Positions 10,248-18,597 of a stretch of 64,000 nt of DNA are shown one piece after another. The notes beneath the pieces were generated by a model. It saw only the letters and a program-made list of their open reading frames with translations. It made no database searches and was not told the DNA's origin. Within the stretch, counting starts at the first letter, position 1. Every line of letters starts with the position of its first letter. Position numbers and translations under genes: made by a program. The DNA is taken from the NCBI GenBank assembly GCA_023266115.1, contig JAHFRU010000004.1, positions 80,001-144,000 of the forward strand, written 5' to 3'. The DNA comes from Gammaproteobacteria bacterium (GTDB lineage Bacteria > Pseudomonadota > Gammaproteobacteria > VBWC01).

Positions 10248-11452
10248 TTATCCGCGGTCAAAAACGTCTGCAACACGTATTCCGCGACATCGGCAATCTG
10301 CTGCTCATCAAGCACCTTGCCCCAGGCAGGCATCACCGTACCCGGCTTGCCGTGCTGAATCGCGTTGAACAACGCCGGGCGATTTAACGTCCGCCGCGCA
10401 TCCGGATGGACGAAATTACGCGGCGGCGGATTCAGCGATTCGGCACGCGGCCCCTTACCATCACCGTCGAGGCCGTGACAGACATAGCAGTTACTCCGGT
10501 AAAATTCGCCACCGGCCACCGCATCGCCAACCAACTTACGCGGGAACGGCGCCGCCATATCCACCGCCATCGCCTGCGCCATCTGCGCCTCGGTCACCGG
10601 CGGATGCCCCGCCAGCGGGGTATGGGGATCGGCGTCTCGCGCGTGCGTCGCCGGGGTGACGGATCCAGGCGCCGCCGCGCCCTCCGGGTCCAAGGTTTTC
10701 ATGAACGCCGCGCGAATGAAATCGACGACGGCCTCGATATCGGCCGCCGACAAGCGCTTGGTAAAAGACATCATCGCCGTGCCGGACCTGCCGTTGGTCA
10801 CCGACCGAATCATGCGCTCGCGCGTCAATTCCGCGTGTGTTTTCGCCGAGGTAAAATCGCGCGGCGCCGGATTAAGACTGGCCTGGGTCCACACTGCACT
10901 GTTGCCGTTATCGCCATGACAAGGCGCGCAGTTCTTGATATAGATATGCTGCCCGTGTTCGTGACCCGGGGCTGGCACCGGGCTCTTCGCCGCGGCCGCG
11001 ACCGGTGGCGCCGCTGCCTGCGGCATGGCGGCATGTGGCACCGCTGCGGACGGGGTCGCCGTCGAAGGCGCTGCGATCATAAACGTTGCACGTACGTAAT
11101 CGACAATGGTCGCGATCTGATCGGGCGACAGCCGCGTACCCCAACCCACCATCGCGGTACCCGGTCGGCCATTGGTCACCGAGCGGAGCATGCGCTCGCG
11201 GGTCAGATCTTTTCGGATGGCGGGATCGCGGAAATTGCGCGGCGGCGGATCCAGCGCGAGCTGTGCCCGGCCGGTGCCGTCGCCGTTTTCGCCATGGCAC
11301 GGCGCGCAGAATTTCTGGTACAGCATCTGGCCGGGCACCGCGTTCGGTGGCCCGCTATCCTCGTACGCGTCTGCCTGTGCAGCGGCAACAACCAACGCCA
11401 GTGCCGTTGCCAGCGCCGGCCGTAGATATTGATACGCGGTGGTTTTTCGCAT
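10229..11452 (-). CDS. Multiheme cytochrome c, N-terminal part (3 CXXCH: CAPCH, CAPCH, CYVCH), ends just after an A9 tract
   Basis: Signal-peptide-like N-terminus; three approx. 90-aa repeats (CxxCHGxxGdG...LNPPPRNF...TRERM.RSVTNGRPGTAM...VDYVRATFM). Confidence 0.85.
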   Translation of the reverse strand: MRKTTAYQYLRPALATALALVVAAAQADAYEDSGPPNAVPGQMLYQKFCAPCHGENGDGTGRAQLALDPPPRNFRDPAIRKDLTRERMLRSVTNGRPGTAMVGWGTRLSPDQIATIVDYVRATFMIAAPSTATPSAAVPHAAMPQAAAPPVAAAAKSPVPAPGHEHGQHIYIKNCAPCHGDNGNSAVWTQASLNPAPRDFTSAKTHAELTRERMIRSVTNGRSGTAMMSFTKRLSAADIEAVVDFIRAAFMKTLDPEGAAAPGSVTPATHARDADPHTPLAGHPPVTEAQMAQAMAVDMAAPFPRKLVGDAVAGGEFYRSNCYVCHGLDGDGKGPRAESLNPPPRNFVHPDARRTLNRPALFNAIQHGKPGTVMPAWGKVLDEQQIADVAEYVLQTFLTADKKKLTN

Positions 11453-11497
11453 TACGCGGAGAAATCAGTTAACTTTGTAAAGAAACAAAGGGTTGCG

Positions 11498-11526
11498 TTC
11501 ACTTTCCCGCTCGCATAGGGTATACT
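11498..11526 (+). promoter_or_regulatory. Candidate sigma70-type promoter for the pentaheme cytochrome gene
   Basis: TTCACT - 17 bp - TATACT in the region between the divergent cytochrome genes. Confidence 0.4.
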
Positions 11527-11623
11527 GCACCATCGATACGTCTGTATTGATCGACAAATCGACTCCGGCGAGCCCGTACAAATCAAAACAGGCCAGCCGA
11601 TAAACGGTAGTATAGCGGTTTTT

Positions 11624-12430
11624 GTGCCGAAAGCGCTTCCTGATATGCCAAAGTACCAGCCAGCAATGCGAATCCTCGGCCTGCTCACCGCAGTGGCCGC
11701 AGGTATCTGGGGCGCCACCGCGATCGGTGCGGACGACATCGATCCTAACATTATCATTCCCGAGAAAATCCTCGGCTCCAAGCACGATTTCACCGGACTG
11801 AACCGGCGCGCTGGCGTCGCGGCGATGCCTGGCCTCGCTTTCTCCGATTACGGCACGCCGTGCATCTATTGCCATATTCCGCCGGATGAGGAGGAAATCG
11901 GCAGTTCATTCATGGGCGGCATCCCCGGCTGGAACCGCTTTAAGCAGGCTGGCGACTCCTTTAGCACCTATGACAGCCGTACCCTGGATAACAAGGTTCG
12001 CACACCCAGTTCGATCAGCCTGCTGTGCCTGTCCTGTCACGACGGCACGATGGCAGTCGACATGACGGTGTTCAAACCGGACGGCTGGGACAGCGCCGAG
12101 GACGCCGCGCTGCATCTAAAACTGAACGGTGCAGACGACCTGGAAAGCTGCGGCAAGTGCCATAACGGTAACGCGGCACACAGTATTGCGATCAAGCACA
12201 TCGGTACCGACCTGACCAACGACCACCCGATCTCGATGGAATACGCCGGCCTGAATTTCAAGGATCAGGATTTTCGTCCGCCGGACACACCGTTCGGCTT
12301 CAACAACGGCATCAAGCTTTACGACAACCGGGTCGAGTGCGCGACCTGTCATAACGTGCACAATCCAGACGTCAAGCTGTTGTTGCGCGTTGGCGCCGAA
12401 CAGTTGTGCGAAACGTGTCACATCAAGTAG
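11624..12430 (+). CDS. Pentaheme c-type cytochrome (doubled-CXXCH family)
   Basis: CIYCH, CLSCH, CGKCH, CATCH, CETCH; signal-peptide-like N-terminus; DLTNDHPIS motif shared with the 11-heme and 4-heme proteins of this window. Start could be 11624 or MPKYQ at 11645. Confidence 0.85.
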   Translation: MPKALPDMPKYQPAMRILGLLTAVAAGIWGATAIGADDIDPNIIIPEKILGSKHDFTGLNRRAGVAAMPGLAFSDYGTPCIYCHIPPDEEEIGSSFMGGIPGWNRFKQAGDSFSTYDSRTLDNKVRTPSSISLLCLSCHDGTMAVDMTVFKPDGWDSAEDAALHLKLNGADDLESCGKCHNGNAAHSIAIKHIGTDLTNDHPISMEYAGLNFKDQDFRPPDTPFGFNNGIKLYDNRVECATCHNVHNPDVKLLLRVGAEQLCETCHIK

Positions 12431-13503
12431 TCGCGACGCGCTTTTCCATCGTATTCCCGTTTGTCGTCCTGCTGCTGGCAGGGTGCGCCACCACGCCGGA
12501 ACCGCCGCTGGCGCTGGTAATCCCGGTATTTCCGCCACCGCCGGCCGAACCGCGCTTCATTTATGAACGGACGATACGCTACAACGAGGATGTCGAAGGG
12601 CCCGACCGCGCCGAACGTTTCCGGCGCTTCGCCACCGGCGCGCCGCGCGAGGTACTCGGCCTGGTCAAGCCATACGATGTCGCGGTTTTCGAGGGGCGTG
12701 TTTACGTCACCGACACTGTCCAGCGCGAGGTCTTTCTGTTTGATGTCCCGGGCGGTCGATTCAGGGAAATCGGCAAGGAAAAGCCGGGGCTGCTAGTCAA
12801 ACCGATCGGCATCGACATTTCATCGACCGGCACCCTCTACGTGTGCGATGTATCGGCGCGCCGCATCATGGCGTACGATCTGGAAGGAACCTTTTTACAC
12901 AGCATCGGCGACGACAAAACCCTGAGCCGGCCTTCTGATATCGCGGTCAGCCCGGATGGCGCGTTGGTGTACGTGGTCGACGTTGGTGGTGTCGACAGCG
13001 ACCAACATCACATCCAGGTGTTCGATGCGGCGAGCGGGAATCTGCTTAACACCATCGGCAAACGCGGCAGCGCGGACGGCGAGTTTAATCTGCCGATCCA
13101 GGCCACAGTCGCGCACGACGGCACACTGTACGTCGTGGATAAAGGCAATTTCCGGGTACAGGCGTTCGACGCCGCAGGCAAGTTCAAGCGTACTTTCGGC
13201 ACCGCCGGACGGATGCCGGGCCAGTTTTTCAGCCCGAAGGGCATCGCCACGGATAACGACGGCAATGTGTATGTTGTCGACACCGCCTTTGGCAACTTTC
13301 AGATATTCAACGACCAGGGCGAACTGCTGTTGTACGTCGGCGATCGAGGCCAGAGCGGCGCGCCGGCGAAATATTTGCTGCCCGCCGGTATCGACGTCGA
13401 CAAGGACGGGCGCGTCTACGTCGTCGACCAGTTCTTCCGCAAGATAGACGTGTTCCGACCGGCCGGCCTCGATGCCAACGCCGGCTACCACGGAACACGC
13501 TAG
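12406..13503 (+). CDS. NHL-repeat/6-bladed beta-propeller lipoprotein
   Basis: Lipobox LLLAGC; repeated GxxYVVDxxxxxIQVFD NHL units; overlaps the end of the pentaheme gene (GTG start). Confidence 0.82.
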   Translation: MRNVSHQVVATRFSIVFPFVVLLLAGCATTPEPPLALVIPVFPPPPAEPRFIYERTIRYNEDVEGPDRAERFRRFATGAPREVLGLVKPYDVAVFEGRVYVTDTVQREVFLFDVPGGRFREIGKEKPGLLVKPIGIDISSTGTLYVCDVSARRIMAYDLEGTFLHSIGDDKTLSRPSDIAVSPDGALVYVVDVGGVDSDQHHIQVFDAASGNLLNTIGKRGSADGEFNLPIQATVAHDGTLYVVDKGNFRVQAFDAAGKFKRTFGTAGRMPGQFFSPKGIATDNDGNVYVVDTAFGNFQIFNDQGELLLYVGDRGQSGAPAKYLLPAGIDVDKDGRVYVVDQFFRKIDVFRPAGLDANAGYHGTR

Positions 13504-13531
13504 CAGGCTGTTGAAAAACAGCCTGCTAGCG
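13498..13531. terminator. Perfect 15-bp inverted repeat with GAAA loop directly at the NHL gene stop codon
   Basis: CGCTAGCAGGCTGTT-GAAA-AACAGCCTGCTAGCG. Confidence 0.5.
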
Positions 13532-13680
13532 GTGCAGGGACGCACCACCATTACCATTTTTCAAACAGGTTTTCATCTGCTTGAAAAATGAAGCAACGCA
13601 CCCCTTATATTTACAGGGTGACACTTTTTGCGTTGCGTGTTGAAAAAGGCCATGGACAGACTTTTTCAACTTCCTGCTAG
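13500..13680. mobile_element. MITE-like non-coding element with approx. 19-bp terminal inverted repeats and several internal hairpins
   Basis: Left end CTAGCAGGCTGTTGAAAAA vs reverse complement of right end CTAGCAGGAAGTTGAAAAA (17/19); internal near-palindromes CATTTTTCAAACAG/CTGCTTGAAAAATG and GCAACGC/GCGTTGC; no ORF. Confidence 0.5.
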
Positions 13681-13685
13681 TACTA

Positions 13686-16181
13686 CTACACGATCAGCTC
13701 AGCTTGCGCGACAGCGGGAAGACCCCGGTCGGATTCCACCAGCCAGCGCTTGAATTCGGGTAACGGCAGCGGCGGTGATATGAAAAATCCCTGCACGGCA
13801 TCACATTCGAGCGCGACCAGCGCATTGTAGGTTTCCTCGTTTTCGACACCTTCGGCAACGACCTGTAAACCGAAGTTATGGGCCAGATCAATCGTCGATC
13901 TGACGATCGCTGCGTCGTTGCCATCCCTCACCAGATCGATAACAAACGATTTATCGATCTTCAGCTCATCGACCGGCAACCGCTTGAGATAGCCCAGCGA
14001 CGAATAGCCGGTGCCGAAATCATCGATCGACAACCTCACGCCCATGCCACTGATACGCGCCAGAATCTTCTCGGCGCGCACCGGATTCTCCATCAGGTCC
14101 GTTTCGGTGATCTCCAGGCGCAGGTTGGCACACGGCACCGCGCGCTCCTCGAATATCCTCGCCAGCTGATCGGGAAACTCGTGATCCTGCAGATTGCGCG
14201 CAGACAGATTGACGGCGACCTCAAGATCGATGCCTTGCTTCAGGCAATCGGCGCACTCGCGAAGTGCCGCCTTTATCACCCATAAGGTCAGCGGCCGGAT
14301 CAGGCCACTATGTTCGGCCAACGGAATGAATTCGTCCGGATCCATCAGGCCGTGCTCAGGGTGGTTCCAGCGGACCAGGGCTTCCGCCGCGAACACACGG
14401 CCGGTGTCCAGCCGGATCTTCGGCTGGTAATGCACGACAAGCTGCCCGGCATCGATAGCTGAACGCAGATCGTTTTGCAGCGCCAGATAGCGCAGGCTGT
14501 GCGGATCGTCGGATACATCGTATACCGCGTGACCGCTGCGGGAACGTTTCGCACTGTACATCGCCACATCGGCGCGCTTCATCAGCATCGCCTGATCCTT
14601 GCCGTGCTCCGGATACATCGCGATGCCGATGCTCGCCCCGACATGCAGCGTCTGACCGTCGAAGGCAAACGGACGTTCCATGCCCGAGTTGATCTTCCTT
14701 GCGATCTGTCTGGCGTGCTCGACGTCCGCCGTCGGCAGCAGGATGGCAAATTCATCGCCGCCCAGACGAGCCACCGTATCGGATTCGCGGACGGAGGCAT
14801 AAATACGCTCGGCGACCTGTTGCAACAACTGGTCGCCGATGTGATGGCCGAGCGTATCATTGATCTCCTTGAACTGATCCAGATCAATCAGCAACAGCGC
14901 CAGCGGCTTGCGCTGACGCTCCGCGCCAAGAATGGCCTGATTGAGGCGGTCATAGAGCAATGACCGGTTCGGCAGATTGGTCAGAGCATCGTGCAGCGCC
15001 TGATATTCCAGTAACGCGGTCTGCTCCTTGCGCTCGGTGATATCGCGCATAATGCCGACCAGCCGGCGCCGGTCGCCGGTCCACATTTCGCTCAGCGACA
15101 GCTCCAGCGGAAATACCGTGCCGCCCTTGCGTCGACCGGACAGTTCCCGTGTTACGCCCACGACATCGGCATGCCCGGACTGCAGGTAATGCTGCAAATA
15201 CCCGTCGTGCAGCGAGCCAAGCGGCTCCGGCATGAGGACGCTCACATTCTTGCCGATGAGCTCCTCCATTGAATAACCAAACAGACGGCCAGCCGCCGGA
15301 TTCGCCGCCTCGATAATGCCCTGTTCGTCCATGGCGACGATGCCGTCGAGTACGTTGTCCATCACCGCGCGTATCTGAGCCTCGCTCTCGGCCAGCTTGT
15401 CCAGCATGCGATTAAACTGTACGGCGACATCGCCCAGCTCATCCTCGCGCGTGACGGGCAACTTGACGCCGCGTTCGCCGAGACCGACACGCGCAATCGC
15501 CGCGCGCAGCGTGGCCACCGGCCGCAATACACTCAGACGGATGGCAAACCACATCGCCGCACCCAGCACGATAGTCAAAAAACCGGAGATAGCCCACAGG
15601 CTACGGCGCATGTCGCGGATGCGTGTCTCCGCCTGTTCCGTGGAATGCTGCAGTTTGAAAACGCCGCGCAGCGGCGATTGCTCGTATCCATGACAGGCCA
15701 GACATTCCTTGCCGGTATCGATAGGCACAAATACGGTTAACGTACCGGCCTTTTCGTCCAGCACGGATGCCGTCCGGCCTTGCAACGCCCGCTCAAACTC
15801 CCCGGCGTATTTGCTTTCCAGTCTGCCCGGGGTAACCGGGTCGCGCCGGAACCGGTCCATACCGAGGAAGTCGTTGACCTGCTGCAACGTGCTCAGATCG
15901 GTGAAGGCCTCGCTGCCGTCGCGCCGCAATACATCGATGTCGAACAGACCTGGCGTATCGTTCATGCGATCAAGCCATTCGCGTGCCAGCGTACCCTGAC
16001 CGTTGAGCATCAGCGTCTGCAGGCTGGCCAGCATGGTATTCGCATGTACCTGCGTCTGACTCAACTCCTCTTCGTAGATAGTTGCCGTCAGCTGACGATC
16101 GAGCCAGAAGCCTGCCGCCAGCATCAGGGCGATCAGGGTCGACGAGATCACGAGTGTCAGACGGGTACCAAGACTGGTCAT
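13686..16181 (-). CDS. Periplasmic-sensor HAMP-PAS-GGDEF-EAL protein with a CXXCH motif in the sensor region
   Basis: RLGGDEFAIL, EALVRW, IDDFGTGYSSLGYLKRLPVDELKIDKSFV, AEGVEN; ECLACHGYE in the predicted periplasmic region; start MTSLGTRLTLV at 16181. Confidence 0.9.
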   Translation of the reverse strand: MTSLGTRLTLVISSTLIALMLAAGFWLDRQLTATIYEEELSQTQVHANTMLASLQTLMLNGQGTLAREWLDRMNDTPGLFDIDVLRRDGSEAFTDLSTLQQVNDFLGMDRFRRDPVTPGRLESKYAGEFERALQGRTASVLDEKAGTLTVFVPIDTGKECLACHGYEQSPLRGVFKLQHSTEQAETRIRDMRRSLWAISGFLTIVLGAAMWFAIRLSVLRPVATLRAAIARVGLGERGVKLPVTREDELGDVAVQFNRMLDKLAESEAQIRAVMDNVLDGIVAMDEQGIIEAANPAAGRLFGYSMEELIGKNVSVLMPEPLGSLHDGYLQHYLQSGHADVVGVTRELSGRRKGGTVFPLELSLSEMWTGDRRRLVGIMRDITERKEQTALLEYQALHDALTNLPNRSLLYDRLNQAILGAERQRKPLALLLIDLDQFKEINDTLGHHIGDQLLQQVAERIYASVRESDTVARLGGDEFAILLPTADVEHARQIARKINSGMERPFAFDGQTLHVGASIGIAMYPEHGKDQAMLMKRADVAMYSAKRSRSGHAVYDVSDDPHSLRYLALQNDLRSAIDAGQLVVHYQPKIRLDTGRVFAAEALVRWNHPEHGLMDPDEFIPLAEHSGLIRPLTLWVIKAALRECADCLKQGIDLEVAVNLSARNLQDHEFPDQLARIFEERAVPCANLRLEITETDLMENPVRAEKILARISGMGVRLSIDDFGTGYSSLGYLKRLPVDELKIDKSFVIDLVRDGNDAAIVRSTIDLAHNFGLQVVAEGVENEETYNALVALECDAVQGFFISPPLPLPEFKRWLVESDRGLPAVAQAELIV

Positions 16182-16240
16182 ATGCAACTCGGATAAATCA
16201 CGGGCGTCGTCACCGAAGCGCAACGACGGCGCGGTGTCAC

Positions 16241-17434
16241 TCAGTGACCGGCGATCCGGGCGACGCCGCCGAAACTGCCCACCCACATGGCGCCATCCTG
16301 AGTATTGGCCATCGAAAACACGTTGTCGGCAAACAGGCCGTCGGCCGTCGTCATCACGGTAAATCCGGCGTCGCCGTCATTCATCCGCGCCAGACCGCCG
16401 CTGGTGCCGATCCAGAGACGGTCCGATGGATCGATATAAAGCATGAAGATATGGTTCGCAGGCAATCCGTCGGCAGTCGTGTAATTACGCCACGTATCAC
16501 CGTCGAAGCGCGCCAGTCCACCACCCCAGGTGCCGCACCAGATCACGCCCTGCTTGTCGACCGCCAGCGAGATGATGTAATTGGGATTGTACGCCACCTT
16601 GACATCATCCATCCCCTGTTCGGCCTTCTGCCGCGCATGATGCTGCGATGCCTTGGCGGGATCGTTGGTGAACTTGATCGCGTCGCGCACCAGTTCATAA
16701 GGCGCGCCCAGGCCATCGCTGTGTTTCCAGTGGCGCCAGGCACCGTCCTTGAAACGTGTCAGACCCTCTTCGGTGCCAAACCACATCGTGCCGTCAGGAC
16801 CTTCGTCGGCGCTGTAGACCCACGGGTTCGGAATACCACCCTGGGTGTTTTCCATCGTGTAGATATCCCACTGCGACGGATCGTCGAGCCTGGCCCCGCG
16901 CACGCGATTGATACCCGACCAGGTGGCGATCCACAGATCACCGTTCGACGCGAGCTTCACGTCATAGACGAACTGATCCGCAAGTCCATCCGGAATATTG
17001 TAGTTACGCCATTTCTGTGTGGCCGGATCCAGCACGGACAGGCCGCCGCCGTAGGTGCCGACGAACACGCGGTCGCCGATCTTGCTGACGTGGAACACCC
17101 CGTTAGACAGAATGCCCTCGACGCGGTTGTCAAACACCGTCTCCTTGTCGGTCGACGGCTGGTAACGGATCACGCCGCCGGAGGTGCCGATCCAGACCAT
17201 GTCACCGTCGAGAAAAATACTTTTGACGTTGCGGTTGCCGACGCGAAAATGCATGAACCGCGAATCACTCGCCGCTGCGGCCGCCGCCGGTACTGCCTTT
17301 GCCGCATCGCCGCCGGGCAGTACCGCCGGGGCGGTAGCCGTGCCGTTACGCGCGGTAAACACATAGGCCCCGGCCACGGCAACGCCGAGTATCACTATGA
17401 AGATCGCGACCCATTGATAGCTGATTTTCACCAT
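16241..17434 (-). CDS. Membrane-anchored seven-bladed propeller protein (two-component-regulator-propeller type, no kinase domain)
   Basis: N-terminal TM segment; seven WxGTxGG-like blades (VWIGTSGG, VFVGTYGG, LWIATWSG, MWFGTEEG, IWCGTWGG, LWIGTSGG, MWVGSFGG). Confidence 0.8.
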   Translation of the reverse strand: MVKISYQWVAIFIVILGVAVAGAYVFTARNGTATAPAVLPGGDAAKAVPAAAAAASDSRFMHFRVGNRNVKSIFLDGDMVWIGTSGGVIRYQPSTDKETVFDNRVEGILSNGVFHVSKIGDRVFVGTYGGGLSVLDPATQKWRNYNIPDGLADQFVYDVKLASNGDLWIATWSGINRVRGARLDDPSQWDIYTMENTQGGIPNPWVYSADEGPDGTMWFGTEEGLTRFKDGAWRHWKHSDGLGAPYELVRDAIKFTNDPAKASQHHARQKAEQGMDDVKVAYNPNYIISLAVDKQGVIWCGTWGGGLARFDGDTWRNYTTADGLPANHIFMLYIDPSDRLWIGTSGGLARMNDGDAGFTVMTTADGLFADNVFSMANTQDGAMWVGSFGGVARIAGH

Positions 17435-17487
17435 CGGCCTCCGTCAGCCTTGTACACCGGCGCACCACACCGCGCCGGCGAGCTACG

Positions 17488-18597
17488 TCACTTTACCACG
17501 GCGCGAGAATCTACTTGCGCGACGACATTGACCCCGCCCCGCATGCCTGCCCATATCTGGTTTCCCGGCGCCGCGGCCACCGCATAAATCGTATTGCCGA
17601 TCAGTCCGTCACGGCGCGTCAGTGTTTGCCACGTCTTCCCGTCAAAGCGCGACAAACCGCTGTCGGTACCGAACCACAACGTACCGCTGTCATCCTCGGC
17701 GATGCTGAAGACGATGTTACCGGCCAGACCGTCCGCAGTCGTATAGTTGCGCCACTGCCTGCCGTCGAAAACGCTGACGCCACCACCCCAGGTACCGGCC
17801 CATATCGTGTCGTCGGCACGCACATGCACGGTGAAAACGTAGTTCGGGTTATACGTCGTCTCGCCGCTGGTAAACACGCTGGGATCGTGCCGCGCGCGGG
17901 TGCCGAGCCCGGTGTTGACGCTCAGCGGCCGGTTATCCTTGTTCGGCGCGCCGAGGCCGTCGGCATGGGTCCACGCCTGCCACTGCGTGCCATCATACAT
18001 GGACATGCCGCCTTCCGTGCCGAACCAGACACGGTCTTTCGAATCGATGCCGATACCATAGACCCACTCGTTGACGAGTTCCTTGACGTAATTCGTGAAT
18101 TTGCCGTCGCGGTCAAACCGGCTCACGCCATACCACGTGCCTATCCACAGTGCGCCGCTCGACTGCTCGCCGAACGCATACACCCAGTAATCGGCGAGGC
18201 CGTGCATCGGAAAGAACGTGCGCCATTCGCCGTTGCGGTAACGGGAAGCACCGCCGCCGTTGGTGCCGAACCAGGTATTGCCCTGCTGATCATTCGCTAT
18301 GGCGAACACATATTCGTTGGCCAGTCCCTGCTGCCGGGTAAACGTGTCCTTGACCTCGCGCGAGGCGAGATCGATACCGAGCACGCCTATCGACGTGCCT
18401 ACCCATAACCGATTGGATTTCGCGTCGACCGAGAATGAACGCACGTAGGCATTTTCACCGACACCGAATGTTTCCTCGACTTGCCAGGCAGCCGGCGCCG
18501 CTACCGGGACAAGCTTGTCGCCGCACCCCGCCAGTACCAGCGCAGCCGTCAACGCGCCCGCCGCGCGCAACGCATTAAAGGTGCCGGCACCAGGCAT
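17488..18597 (-). CDS. Propeller lipoprotein, paralogous to the neighbouring 16241-17434 gene
   Basis: Lipobox LAGCGDK; seven blades with WxGT motifs; shared YNPNY and IW(C/A)GTWGGG segment. Confidence 0.8.
   Translation of the reverse strand: MPGAGTFNALRAAGALTAALVLAGCGDKLVPVAAPAAWQVEETFGVGENAYVRSFSVDAKSNRLWVGTSIGVLGIDLASREVKDTFTRQQGLANEYVFAIANDQQGNTWFGTNGGGASRYRNGEWRTFFPMHGLADYWVYAFGEQSSGALWIGTWYGVSRFDRDGKFTNYVKELVNEWVYGIGIDSKDRVWFGTEGGMSMYDGTQWQAWTHADGLGAPNKDNRPLSVNTGLGTRARHDPSVFTSGETTYNPNYVFTVHVRADDTIWAGTWGGGVSVFDGRQWRNYTTADGLAGNIVFSIAEDDSGTLWFGTDSGLSRFDGKTWQTLTRRDGLIGNTIYAVAAAPGNQIWAGMRGGVNVVAQVDSRAVVK

Noticed and set aside
10406-11425. Plus-strand ORF (339 aa) opposite the multiheme cytochrome
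   Set aside because: Arg/His-rich shadow ORF in GC-rich DNA; the opposite strand has clear CXXCH repeats.
16082-17587. Long plus-strand ORF (501 aa) opposite the propeller gene
   Set aside because: Antisense shadow of a well-supported gene; Arg/His/Gly/Ala-rich composition and no recognisable domain.
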